A stretch of DNA of 40,691 nucleotides from Clostridiales bacterium (lineage in GTDB: Bacteria > Bacillota > Clostridia > Christensenellales > Borkfalkiaceae). The number at the start of each line of letters is the position of its first letter. The stretch's first letter is position 1. Both the position numbers and the translations under genes were made by a program. The notes below the pieces were generated by a model. It did not search any database, was not told where the DNA came from, and saw nothing but the letters and a program-made list of their open reading frames with translations. The stretch spans positions 1 to 40,691 of the forward strand of contig JAFLVN010000011.1 in NCBI GenBank assembly GCA_022508285.1. The letters run 5' to 3'. Positions 1 to 6,488 of this stretch are shown here, piece after piece.

Positions 1-39
1 CTTTCGCCCTAAAAAGAACGGCATATTGCCGACTTTTTT
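1..39. repeat. Left copy of the hairpin repeat that precedes the DGR template
   Basis: This block matches 481-519 at 38 of 39 positions; the only difference is g/a at position 6 versus 486. It contains a strong hairpin (arms AAAAAG 11-16 plus CGGCA 19-23, and TGCCG 27-31 plus CTTTTT 33-38). In the right-hand copy, reading on the minus strand, the hairpin lies directly upstream of the template repeat. This copy runs to the window edge, so what follows it on the minus strand cannot be seen. It could lead into a second template, a target gene, or nothing. Confidence 0.85.
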
Positions 40-42
40 GTT

Positions 43-163
43 GTTGAGTTGTCATTCTGAGCGTAGGGCGTAGCCCGAAGTCGAAGAATCCCATAGTTTG
101 TATGCTTTATCGTGGGGATTCTTCACTGCGTTCAGAATGACATAGTTTTCAAAGGAACTCAAC
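43..163. repeat. MITE-like or REP-like inverted-repeat element
   Basis: The arms GTCATTCTGA (51-60) and TCAGAATGAC (132-141) are perfect inverted repeats. They continue inward through GAAGAATCCC (83-92) and GGGATTCTTC (115-124). The left arm carries its own small hairpin (GGGC 66-69, GCCC 73-76). The outer flanks GTTGAGTT (43-50) and AACTCAAC (156-163) are also inverted. There is no coding capacity. This gtcattctgagcg/gaagaatc type of hairpin resembles short non-autonomous repeats found dispersed in many bacterial genomes. It sits between the two copies of the DGR hairpin, suggesting insertion into or near the element. Confidence 0.7.
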
Positions 164-296
164 CACTGAAACAGTTCATGGCTTGAAAGGCAGAATTTAA
201 TCTGCTCCGTCAAGTCAAGGTTGAGTTGGTTTTACCGTTGCCGTATATGGCGCAGGCAGGACGAAAGTTCCCTTCAACTCAATCATATCTGCCCGG
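164..296. other. Non-coding DNA between the inverted-repeat element and the template
   Basis: No plausible gene is seen. Two small symmetries are visible: GCAGA/TCTGC around 191-205, and TTGAGTTG (221-228) facing CAACTCAA (275-282). The TTGAGTTG word also occurs at 44-51, so short related words recur through this non-coding stretch. On the minus strand this DNA lies directly 3' of the template repeat's stop codon, where DGR templates often carry sequence needed for priming. No such function can be shown here. Confidence 0.4.
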
Positions 297-489
297 TTAT
301 CCTTGAATGAACCGAGTACCGGAATCTACTTGCTCTTCTTTTGCAAGCGAGTGAAGCGCGGGCCGCACAGCGTACGAGACCGAGACGTTATTGTTAGCGT
401 TGACACCGGCAGGCGTCAAACCGTTTGCATTGTTAGCGTTATTGTTATTGCCGGAGCGCAGCCAGACCCTGTGATGCGAACTTTCACCC
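297..489 (-). other. DGR template repeat (TR)
   Basis: On the minus strand one frame reads RVWLRSG, then a stretch rich in Asn from about 453 down to 385 built on AAC and AAT codons separated by Ala and Gly, then VSVSYAVRPAL, and ends at TAA (297-299). Clustered AAC/AAT codons are the hallmark of DGR templates, because adenines are the positions randomised during mutagenic reverse transcription. The frame is closed by TAG about 12 codons before the Trp and has no start codon or ribosome site, so it is not itself a gene. WLRS...VRPAL resembles the C-terminal end of DUF6273-type/C-lectin-like targets (family recalled, not searched). The mutable core is probably about 361-480; exact TR ends need the matching variable repeat, which is not in the window. 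It lies 57 bases downstream of the avd stop, after a hairpin. Confidence 0.85.
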
Positions 490-519
490 TAAAAAGAACG
501 GCATATTGCCGACTTTTTT
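481..519 (-). terminator. Hairpin between avd and the TR (right copy of the repeat)
   Basis: The arms are AAAAAG 491-496 with CGGCA 499-503, and TGCCG 507-511 with CTTTTT 513-518. On either strand this forms a stem ending in a T-run, so it looks like a bidirectional intrinsic terminator. It sits between the end of avd (546) and the template, and its near-identical copy is at 1-39. It could end the RT-avd transcript, or set the boundary of a separately made template RNA. Confidence 0.7.
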
Positions 520-545
520 ATATTTGACCGTGGGATATGTGCGGA

Positions 546-1058
546 TTATTTCTTTTTGGTGCTTTTTACCCAGCCGTTCAAAAGTTTTTCCGTTTCCGCC
601 AATTGCCTTGCGATTATTGCCGTTTGACGGACGGTTATAGCCTGCTTTTTTCTTGCCGTTTCCGTATAGAAATCGATAAGCCTTAAACTGACCGCTGCGG
701 ACTTCTGATAGTTTAATCGCACGTCCTCCTCCCGCTCGAAATTGGCACGGTAGAGATTTTCGATGAGCTCGACCGAGGCGTTTTGCAGACGGGTAACTAT
801 ACTCCACCGCAATTTTTTGGGTGACTTTTCGGTTATTACGAAGATATATTCGCTCAGCTTTTTTGCGTGAGTAAATACCGCCATTTCCCTGTCGCGCGGG
901 GCGTTGAAGTCTTTAATCTGGAACGGCTTACGCGATGCGTTCTCCAAGCCCGCAAAGGCAGGTTCTTCTATGCCAGCCGACTCGGGCGTGTTAAGTTCCG
1001 CCTGTATTTCTTTTTCAATCATCTCGAGCGAGAGCTGTTCATTCGTTTTATTTTCCAT
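546..1058 (-). CDS. avd: Avd-like DGR accessory protein (four-helix bundle)
   Basis: The 170-residue protein has a variable N-terminal third (residues 1-55) and a helical remainder matching the Avd / 23S-intervening-sequence four-helix-bundle family. Recognisable segments are TRLQNASVELIENLYRANFE, a second helix with YQKSAAVSLRLIDF, and the C-terminal RQLAETEKLLNGWVKS. In studied DGRs, Avd forms a pentamer that binds the RT and the template RNA and is required for mutagenic retrohoming. Its ATG lies inside the end of the RT gene (11-base overlap), so the two are probably translationally coupled. The identification rests on recalled family pattern plus the RT and template neighbours. The N-terminal extension of about 50 residues is longer than typical Avd. 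Confidence 0.88.
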   Translation of the reverse strand: MENKTNEQLSLEMIEKEIQAELNTPESAGIEEPAFAGLENASRKPFQIKDFNAPRDREMAVFTHAKKLSEYIFVITEKSPKKLRWSIVTRLQNASVELIENLYRANFEREEDVRLNYQKSAAVSLRLIDFYTETARKKQAITVRQTAIIARQLAETEKLLNGWVKSTKKK

Positions 1059-2169
1059 TTGTTTTTACCACTACTACGTTATTTGAATATGCAAGGAGTT
1101 TTGCCCAAAGTTCTTTTTTTATTTTATAACTTTTTGCATGCTTTAAATGCCCGTTGAATGCGGCAAGCGATTGCGTTACTCTTTCGGAATCTATTAGTCC
1201 CTCTATACACGCCTTTTTTAAAAGACGGGCTCGCCAGCGCAGCCGGCGTTTGGTCTTTTTCTTTACGGTTTTTATGAGTTTGCCGCTCGGGGTGACGAAA
1301 TAGCGGAATCCGAGGTACGTTACGCCGTTTTTAAGCGGGAATATCTGAGTTTTGGAGTTGAACTTCAAACCGAGCTTATTCACCTCTTCGGTTATCAGTT
1401 TAAGCGCATCCTGAAGGAATTTTTTATCTTCGTGGACGAGCACAAAGTCGTCCATATAGCGTGAGTAAATTTTTACACGCAGTTTTTCCTTGACGAAGCG
1501 GTCAACCTCGTTGAGATAGAACATTCCGAAAATCTGGCTCGTTTGGTTGCCTATCGGAACGCCTCTGCCGCTCTTTGCAGGGTCGGGAACGTCTATTTCA
1601 AAGCCGTAGCTTTGGAGATATTCAGGGGCGGTGTGGTAACTGTCTATGATGTGCGAGATGAGATTTTTTAATTTTTGATCACGAAATTCCGAGCAGAAAA
1701 TACGCTTTAACTGCTCGTGCGGAATAGTCGGAAAATATTTTAAAATGTCGCACTTTAATATGTAACCGTTTACACCGTGCGTTCGCACAAATTTACGTAG
1801 TTTATCTTCAAACCGCCGCAGCGCAAAGTGACTGCCTTTTCCCTTTTGGCAGACTGCGTTATCCAAAATCGCACGTTCAGTGAAGTACGGCGCAAGAACG
1901 TCGTCGCAAATTACGTGCTGGACGACTCGGTCGGAATAGTGCAGGGTTTGAATTTCTCGCCTTTTGGGCTCACAGACCGTAAAATGGCTGTATCCGCTTA
2001 TTTTAAAAGAGCCATCGTTAAGGCGTCGGTATACGTTATATATGTTACCTAACATATCCGTTTCAAACTTAACGAGTGGCTTTTTGTCACGTTTTGCGGC
2101 ACGTCCGCGCATGTGCCCCTGGTACAGCGCCTCAAACGTGAAAACGTCTTCAAATTTTTGCTCAATCAT
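1048..2169 (-). CDS. DGR-type reverse transcriptase
   Basis: The 373-residue protein has the RT palm motifs in order: LKCDILKYFPTI with Asp141, VPIGNQTSQ at 205-212, YSRYMDDFVL with Asp240/Asp241, and VTYLGFRY near 285. The IGxxxSQ form of motif 4, rather than QGxxxSP of group II introns, is typical of DGR RTs. There is no maturase, X or endonuclease domain. In a DGR this enzyme copies the template RNA with errors at adenines, and the cDNA replaces the variable repeat of a target gene. It is followed by avd with an 11-base overlap. The start has no good Shine-Dalgarno. A sigma-A-like promoter lies at 2209-2237. Confidence 0.92.
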   Translation of the reverse strand: MIEQKFEDVFTFEALYQGHMRGRAAKRDKKPLVKFETDMLGNIYNVYRRLNDGSFKISGYSHFTVCEPKRREIQTLHYSDRVVQHVICDDVLAPYFTERAILDNAVCQKGKGSHFALRRFEDKLRKFVRTHGVNGYILKCDILKYFPTIPHEQLKRIFCSEFRDQKLKNLISHIIDSYHTAPEYLQSYGFEIDVPDPAKSGRGVPIGNQTSQIFGMFYLNEVDRFVKEKLRVKIYSRYMDDFVLVHEDKKFLQDALKLITEEVNKLGLKFNSKTQIFPLKNGVTYLGFRYFVTPSGKLIKTVKKKTKRRLRWRARLLKKACIEGLIDSERVTQSLAAFNGHLKHAKSYKIKKELWAKLLAYSNNVVVVKTNGK

Positions 2170-2208
2170 TCGTTAAAAAAGTCCGATTAAAATAATGTGG
2201 TAACAAAT

Positions 2209-2237
2209 ATTTTATCAATGCGCTTTGAAATTGTCAA
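2209..2237 (-). promoter_or_regulatory. Promoter of the RT-avd operon
   Basis: On the minus strand TTGACA (2237-2232) is followed after 17 bases by TAAAAT (2214-2209), preceded by an extended TGA. The -35 box overlaps the stop codon of the recombinase gene (2236-2234). RT and avd can therefore be transcribed independently of the recombinase. Confidence 0.6.
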
Positions 2238-3160
2238 TAAATTGCGGCGTCGGCAGTCAACATTTTACCGATACGGTTCATCATTGCGTTTTGGTGTTCC
2301 CAAAAGCTGTGTGCGTAGCGCTTCAGCGTTACTACGGGGGATTTGTGCCCGAGTATGCCGGAAAGAGATTTTACGTCCATTCCGCACTCCAGAGCGCGCG
2401 TGGCAAAGGTGTGTCGAAGCGCATGAAAACCACGATGTCCGATATCCAGCTTTTTTAAAATAACTGCAAAAGTCTTTTGATAGGAACGCACGGAAACGTC
2501 CTCGCCGTTGGTGCCACTGATTACAAAGTTGCTTTTACTTTGCTTTTTTATGACTTTAAGATACGGAACAAGCTGCGCCGGCAGCGGAATTATCCGCCTC
2601 GATGAGTTGGTTTTGGGCGTATCTATGACCTTTTTATATACGCCTCCGACCCATTTGTCGGTGCAGGTTTTGGTGACAGTTATGCGACGGTGGGTGAAAT
2701 CTATATCCCCCCATTCAAGCGCCAAAAGCTCGCCCACACGCAAGCCCGTATAAAGGCAAAGAACTAAACCGTAATTTTTGGGCTTATAGCTGTTAAAAAC
2801 GTATTGTTCTATTTTTTTCTGCTCTGCCCGAGTGAAACTTTCAACCGTCTTTTCGGTGGATTTGGGGTATTCTATAACGTCCGAATACTGCGTTGCCACC
2901 CGCTCCATTTTTTGTGCACGGGTAAGCGAGCTTTTTATCACGTTGATTATCCCCGTTACCGTGTTGCTTGAGTACTTTTCGGAAAGCTCCGCAGTGAATT
3001 TCTGCAACACGAATGGAGTTAATTCCGCCATGTCGTACCCTCCGATGCCCGGAACGATTTGCAAACGCACTATTGCCTTATATCGCTCCAACGTCCTCGA
3101 CTTTACCGCTGGCTTTACGCAAGTTGCGAGCCATTCGTTAAGCCATTGATGATATTTCAT
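2234..3160 (-). CDS. Tyrosine recombinase (phage/Tn916-type integrase)
   Basis: The 308-residue protein has an N-terminal SAM-like core-binding domain (about residues 1-100: QWLNEWLATCVKPAVKSRTL) and a C-terminal catalytic domain. The visible catalytic residues are Arg in TGLRVGE, the HALRH pair, a His in GILGHKS, and the nucleophile Tyr in LKRYAHS. It lacks the extra N-terminal arm-binding domain of many ICE integrases. The start codon follows a purine-rich GGGAGGGTAGG. It lies at the chromosomal side of the DGR, directly before the non-coding DNA bordering nadE, so it probably integrates or excises the element that carries the DGR. The element's other end is outside the window. Confidence 0.9.
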   Translation of the reverse strand: MKYHQWLNEWLATCVKPAVKSRTLERYKAIVRLQIVPGIGGYDMAELTPFVLQKFTAELSEKYSSNTVTGIINVIKSSLTRAQKMERVATQYSDVIEYPKSTEKTVESFTRAEQKKIEQYVFNSYKPKNYGLVLCLYTGLRVGELLALEWGDIDFTHRRITVTKTCTDKWVGGVYKKVIDTPKTNSSRRIIPLPAQLVPYLKVIKKQSKSNFVISGTNGEDVSVRSYQKTFAVILKKLDIGHRGFHALRHTFATRALECGMDVKSLSGILGHKSPVVTLKRYAHSFWEHQNAMMNRIGKMLTADAAIY

Positions 3161-3478
3161 AAAAACCTACCCTCCCAATTTGTATTTTTGACAAAAATAC
3201 CGTAGATATAATTTTTTGACACAAGTAAAGCACGTTCATATTAAAAAACAGGTTGCTGCCTAAGTTATTGCCTAAGTTGCCACCTGTTTTAAGTCTCTAT
3301 GAATCGGATTAAGTAAGTCAGATAAATTTATCTACTATTTACTTTGACGAATTTATCATCAATTCTGTTACAAAATTTTTCAAAATTCGACAGTCAAAAA
3401 TAACAAAAAACGGGAGAGCCTATCGGCGTCTCCCATTTACGGAATACATAATGTTTAATAATGAAATTTATAAATTAA
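3161..3478. other. Non-coding border between recombinase and nadE; possible attachment region
   Basis: About 320 bases hold no gene. Visible features are a direct repeat TGCCTAAGTT (3257-3266 and 3269-3278, 12-base period) held inside an inverted repeat AAAACAGGT (3245-3253) / ACCTGTTTT (3282-3290), and a second hairpin at 3412-3434. Recombinase attachment sites often lie beside the integrase, and spaced short direct repeats could be binding sites for it. That role is only inferred. No second copy of a core sequence is visible in the window. Confidence 0.4.
3412..3434 (-). terminator. Hairpin with T-run, second terminator downstream of nadE
   Basis: GGGAGAGCC (3412-3420), loop TATC, then GGC and TCTCCC (3425-3434, one bulged base). 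On the minus strand the hairpin is followed by six Ts (complement of 3405-3410). It lies just beyond the first nadE terminator, so it may back it up or insulate the mobile region. Confidence 0.6.
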
Positions 3479-3515
3479 AACCACCACGAAACGGCGTAAA
3501 CCTTTCGGGGTGGTT
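3479..3515 (-). terminator. Terminator of nadE
   Basis: AACCACC (3479-3485) pairs with GGTGGTT (3509-3515), with further pairing of CGAAA (3487-3491) and TTTCG (3503-3507). On the minus strand it begins five bases after the nadE stop and is followed by a T-rich tract. Confidence 0.75.
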
Positions 3516-3519
3516 ATTT

Positions 3520-4245
3520 TTACTTTGTGAACTTGGGCATGGGGAGGAGTTTGTGCAGATTGGCTTTGTGCAGGCGGTCTATTTTTTGCTTTATTGCCAA
3601 ATCCTCGATTTCGCCCGTTTCGATATAGCGGTCGAGAACGGCATAGGTGAAGCCCATGTTGTCTTCGTCGGTTTTGCCAGACAGACCGTCTTCAGGGGCT
3701 TTTTCGATAAACTTTGCGGGAAGCCCCAACTCGTAGCCGAGTGCCTTTACTTCCTTTACAAGCAGGTCGCTCAACGGACTGAAGTCGCCGGCCGCATCGC
3801 CGAACTTGGTTGAATAGCCCACATAATCTTCAGACCTGTTGCAAGTGTTTACCACTCTGCCGTTATGCAGTGCCGAAATGCCGTATAGCACAGTCATACG
3901 AAGCCTTGCAGGAGTGTTTGAATAAAATACGGAATTAGATTTTGTATCCTCTTCTTTTATTCCGCTTGCCGTTACGGCGGAAACAAGCTGATTGTACGTT
4001 TCGCCGATATTTACAACATAGTGCTTTATGCCGAGATGCTCCACAAGGGCGTGGGACACGTCGATATCGTGCTGGTTGCCCTGCGGCATGAGCACGCCTA
4101 TTACCCTGTCCTTACCTAACGCTTCCACAAGCAATGCGGCGCAGACGGAGGAATCTTTTCCTCCCGAAATACCTACTACGGCGTTACTGCCCTTGCCGTT
4201 TTCTTCAAAATAGTTTTTTATCCACTCTATAATTCTTTCTTTCAT
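3520..4245 (-). CDS. nadE: NH3-dependent NAD+ synthetase
   Basis: This enzyme adenylates nicotinic acid adenine dinucleotide (NaAD) and amidates it with ammonia, the last step of NAD synthesis. The ATP-pyrophosphatase P-loop VVGISGGKDSS is at about residues 23-33. The NaAD-binding segment TCNRSEDYVGYSTKFGDAAGDFSPLSDL is characteristic (cited here in parts: CNRSEDYVGY, GDAAGDFSPL), followed by the C-terminal KTDEDNMGF. The length of 241 is that of the short, ammonia-using form; no glutaminase domain is present. A 71-aa membrane protein gene lies 8 bases upstream on the same strand and is probably co-transcribed. Confidence 0.95.
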   Translation of the reverse strand: MKERIIEWIKNYFEENGKGSNAVVGISGGKDSSVCAALLVEALGKDRVIGVLMPQGNQHDIDVSHALVEHLGIKHYVVNIGETYNQLVSAVTASGIKEEDTKSNSVFYSNTPARLRMTVLYGISALHNGRVVNTCNRSEDYVGYSTKFGDAAGDFSPLSDLLVKEVKALGYELGLPAKFIEKAPEDGLSGKTDEDNMGFTYAVLDRYIETGEIEDLAIKQKIDRLHKANLHKLLPMPKFTK

Positions 4246-4253
4246 ACATGCCC

Positions 4254-4469
4254 CTACTTATTGTCTTCGTTATCGGAAGTTGTTTCGGTTACAGGTTCGT
4301 TAACTACTTTCTTTTCAACAATTTCCTCAGTGATTATAATTACGTTGTCAGCGGGTTTCTTTTCTTCGGGTTTTTCGGGCTTGCGTAGCAGTTGAATAAA
4401 AAAGTATACCGTTACAATTATAAGAACAATAATAATTATTATTATCAAAAACCAAATGAGCCAATCCAT
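4254..4469 (-). CDS. Small single-pass membrane protein, unknown function
   Basis: The 71-residue protein starts MDWLIWF and has one very hydrophobic Ile/Val-rich helix at about residues 3-27. A basic stretch (LLRKPEKPEEKK) and an acidic, Thr/Glu-rich tail follow. The positive charge after the helix predicts an outside N terminus and a cytoplasmic tail. I recognise no family. It stands 8 bases upstream of nadE and likely shares its transcript, but the content gives no link to NAD metabolism. Confidence 0.6.
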   Translation of the reverse strand: MDWLIWFLIIIIIIVLIIVTVYFFIQLLRKPEKPEEKKPADNVIIITEEIVEKKVVNEPVTETTSDNEDNK

Positions 4470-4523
4470 AAAAATATTTTAGCTCATTTTAACTACCGTG
4501 TCAATAAGATTTAAATAAACGGA

Positions 4524-4552
4524 TTGACAATACCAACTATTTATGTTATATT
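4524..4552 (+). promoter_or_regulatory. Promoter of tRNA-Gly
   Basis: TTGACA (4524-4529), 17-base spacer, TATATT (4547-4552) with an extended TGT. The mature tRNA begins 14 bases after the -10 box. Confidence 0.75.
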
Positions 4553-4566
4553 AATTTTACAAATTT

Positions 4567-4641
4567 GCAGGTGTCGCCTATCGGTATGGCGTCAGCTTCC
4601 CAAGCTGATTTCGGCGGGTCCGACTCCCGTCACCTGCTCCA
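4567..4641 (+). tRNA. tRNA-Gly (CCC)
   Basis: The acceptor arms GCAGGTG (4567-4573) and CACCTGC (4631-4637) pair fully; discriminator T and an encoded CCA (4639-4641) follow. The anticodon arm is TCAGC-TTCCCAA-GCTGA, giving anticodon CCC. The T-arm is GCGGG-TCCGACT-CCCGT. It has its own promoter and terminator and so is a single-gene unit. Confidence 0.93.
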
Positions 4642-4663
4642 CGTCGCAGCAAAGCGCTGTTTC

Positions 4664-4697
4664 GGCACAATCAAAATCATTTGGTTGTGCCCTTTTT
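4664..4697 (+). terminator. Terminator of tRNA-Gly
   Basis: GGCACAA (4664-4670) pairs with TTGTGCC (4685-4691), with an additional CAAA/TTTG inner pairing, followed by a T5 run. Confidence 0.85.
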
Positions 4698-4714
4698 GCG
4701 CTTGCCGCTCCTTT

Positions 4715-4744
4715 TCCCAAAAAGTTCTGCGATACTTTTTGGGA
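4715..4744. repeat. 11-bp perfect inverted repeat
   Basis: TCCCAAAAAGT (4715-4725) and ACTTTTTGGGA (4734-4744) are exact inverted copies with an 8-base loop. Neither side has a T-run outside the arms, though the arms hold A5/T5. It lies between the terminators of tRNA-Gly and gdhA. It may be an extra transcription stop or a dispersed repeat. Confidence 0.55.
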
Positions 4745-4765
4745 GCCCGATAGTAATTTAGCTAT

Positions 4766-4797
4766 AAAAAGTTGCGGCGAGCCAAACGGCTCGCCGC
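4766..4797 (-). terminator. Terminator of gdhA
   Basis: GCGGCGAGCC (4774-4783), loop AAAC, GGCTCGCCGC (4788-4797). On the minus strand the stem is followed by AACTTTTT. It lies 37 bases after the gdhA stop. Confidence 0.9.
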
Positions 4798-4834
4798 ATA
4801 ATTTATGCAAATTTAATTTTGCAGTCGGTATTAA

Positions 4835-6181
4835 TTAAACAATACCCTGCTCCATCATAGCGGTTGCAACCTTCTTGAAGCCTGCAAGGTTAGCGCCTAC
4901 TACAAGGTTGTAGCCAAGCTCATACTCTTCGCATGCATCAACGATCTGCTTGTGGATATTAGCCATGATGCCTTTAAGCTTTTCGTCAACTTCCTCTTTG
5001 GACCAGGAAAGTCTTTCGCTGTTCTGGCTCATTTCAAGACCGGAAACTGCTACGCCGCCTGCGTTAACTGCTTTGGAGGGGCAAACGATTATGCCGTTTT
5101 CCTGCATGTATGCAACAGCTTCGTTGGTGCAAGGCATGTTTGAAACTTCGTTAACGATTTTAACGCCCATTTCAACGATTGCTTTTGCATCTTCAAGCTT
5201 AACTTCGTTCTGGGTTGCGCAAGGCATATAAATTTCAGCCTTAACGTTGCCCCAAGGCTTCTTGCCTGCAACGAACTCAACACCTGAGAACTTGTCGGCA
5301 AGATCCTGAACCTTGTCACGGCCGGAGCTTCTCATAACGAGCATATAGTCGATCATCTCTTTGGTGATACCATTCTTGATATAAACATAGCCGTCGGGAC
5401 CGGAAATTGAAAGTACTTTGCCGCCAAGCTCGGTGATCTTGCTTGCAGCGCCCCAAGAAACGTTACCGAATCCGGAAAGTGCGAAGGTCTTACCCTTGAT
5501 ATCCTGACCGAGATGTTTAAGAACTTCAACAAGGAAGTACGTAGCGCCGTAGCCGGTAGCTTCGGGTCTGATAAGGCTTCCGCCGAAGGTGAGTCCCTTA
5601 CCGGTAAGAACGCCGTTTCTGTACTGTCCTACGATTCTCTTGTACTGACCGAACAGATAGCCGATCTCTCTGCCGCCTACGCCGATGTCACCGGCGGGAA
5701 CGTCGGTATCGGGACCGATATGTCTGTAAAGCTCGGTAATGAAGGACTGGCAGAAACGCATGATTTCGCCGTCGGACTTGCCTCTGGGGTCGAAGTCGGA
5801 ACCACCCTTACCACCGCCCATGGGAAGGCTTGTAAGGCTGTTCTTTAAGGTCTGCTCGAAACCGAGGAACTTAATGATTGAAAGGTTTACCGAGGGGTGG
5901 AATCTTAAGCCGCCCTTGTAAGGACCGATTGCGCTGTTGAACTGAACGCGGTAGCCCTTGTTTACCTGAACCTTGCCCTTGTCGTCTACCCAAGGAACAC
6001 GGAACATAACTACTCTTTCAGGCTCAACGAATCTTTCAAGAAGTCCTGCAGCTTCGTACTCGGGGTGCTTTTCAACAGCGAGTGCAAGGCTGTTCAGGAT
6101 CTCGGTTGCAGCCTGATGGAATTCAGGTTCGTTGGGGTTGTTCTTTTTGAGGTTCTTTAAAACTTTTTCTACGTACTTCAT
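4835..6181 (-). CDS. gdhA: NADP-type glutamate dehydrogenase
   Basis: This hexameric enzyme joins ammonia and 2-oxoglutarate to make glutamate with NADPH. At 448 residues it has the family length. The N-terminal substrate domain includes VNKGYRVQFNSAIGPYKGG and the catalytic lysine in LPMGGGKGGSDFDP, and PAGDIGVGGREIG follows. The dinucleotide fold begins at FALSGFGNVSWGAA, and the C-terminal end is GFKKVATAMMEQGIV. It is a single-gene unit: promoter at 6233-6261, ribosome site AAGGAG seven bases before the ATG, terminator at 4766-4797. A small hairpin ATGCC/GGCAT lies in the leader at 6202-6215. Confidence 0.96.
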   Translation of the reverse strand: MKYVEKVLKNLKKNNPNEPEFHQAATEILNSLALAVEKHPEYEAAGLLERFVEPERVVMFRVPWVDDKGKVQVNKGYRVQFNSAIGPYKGGLRFHPSVNLSIIKFLGFEQTLKNSLTSLPMGGGKGGSDFDPRGKSDGEIMRFCQSFITELYRHIGPDTDVPAGDIGVGGREIGYLFGQYKRIVGQYRNGVLTGKGLTFGGSLIRPEATGYGATYFLVEVLKHLGQDIKGKTFALSGFGNVSWGAASKITELGGKVLSISGPDGYVYIKNGITKEMIDYMLVMRSSGRDKVQDLADKFSGVEFVAGKKPWGNVKAEIYMPCATQNEVKLEDAKAIVEMGVKIVNEVSNMPCTNEAVAYMQENGIIVCPSKAVNAGGVAVSGLEMSQNSERLSWSKEEVDEKLKGIMANIHKQIVDACEEYELGYNLVVGANLAGFKKVATAMMEQGIV

Positions 6182-6232
6182 AAATACTCCTTATATTTTT
6201 AATGCCAAACGGCATAATTTTCTTTTATATAT

Positions 6233-6261
6233 ATTATAACATGCAGTTATTTATTTTTCAA
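6233..6261 (-). promoter_or_regulatory. Promoter of gdhA
   Basis: On the minus strand TTGAAA (6261-6256), 17 bases, TATAAT (6238-6233) with an extended TGT. The start codon is about 45 bases further on. Confidence 0.75.
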
Positions 6262-6446
6262 ATATTCCTATAAAACTAAATTATCATTTAAACTTATAGT
6301 TCATATAAGCAAAAGTTATATTATATTGATTGCACGCTTTTTAAAAGGAACTTTTGCAAAGCGTAAGAAGATTTTGCGCATGTGCGCAAAGCGTCGCACT
6401 ATGTGCTCGCGTGAACTGCATCATTTCAAGCGGCTACATGTCTGTG
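6262..6446. other. Non-coding DNA between gdhA promoter and tRNA-Ser terminator
   Basis: No credible gene. One symmetrical site is visible, TTTGCGCA (6373-6380) / TGCGCAAA (6383-6390) with a 2-base centre, which could be a regulator site or repeat. Open frames crossing this DNA into 6557 are antisense to the tRNA and are not genes. Confidence 0.4.
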
Positions 6447-6488
6447 CCACGCAAAAACGCCCCAAAATATTGGGGCGTTTTTGCGTGG
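6447..6488 (-). terminator. Long terminator hairpin of tRNA-Ser, overlapping its CCA end
   Basis: A 19-bp perfect inverted repeat (6447-6465 and 6470-6488) with loop AATA. Within it the GC block GCCCC/GGGGC is followed by GTTTTTG. The outermost arm begins with the CCA of tRNA-Ser, so the precursor's 3' end could be paired before processing. Confidence 0.85.

Noticed and set aside
297-489. Template read as the 3' end of a degraded target gene
   Set aside because: It has a stop directly upstream of the Trp, no start, and the adenine-codon run is intact and ordered, which fits a maintained template. A decayed target would not keep this pattern. This stays a possibility until a VR is found.
303-527. 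Plus-strand open frame over the template repeat
   Set aside because: It is the complement of the Asn-codon template, contains no ribosome site or recognisable domain, and crosses the terminator hairpin.
484-807. 107-residue minus-strand frame overlapping avd
   Set aside because: It is a shifted frame inside avd, rich in Arg and Gly, without a start signal.
1048-2169. RT as part of a group II intron or a retron
   Set aside because: No maturase or endonuclease domain, no intron domain V/VI structure was noted nearby, motif 4 is IGxxxSQ, and an Avd gene and an A-rich template lie next to it. A DGR explains all parts.
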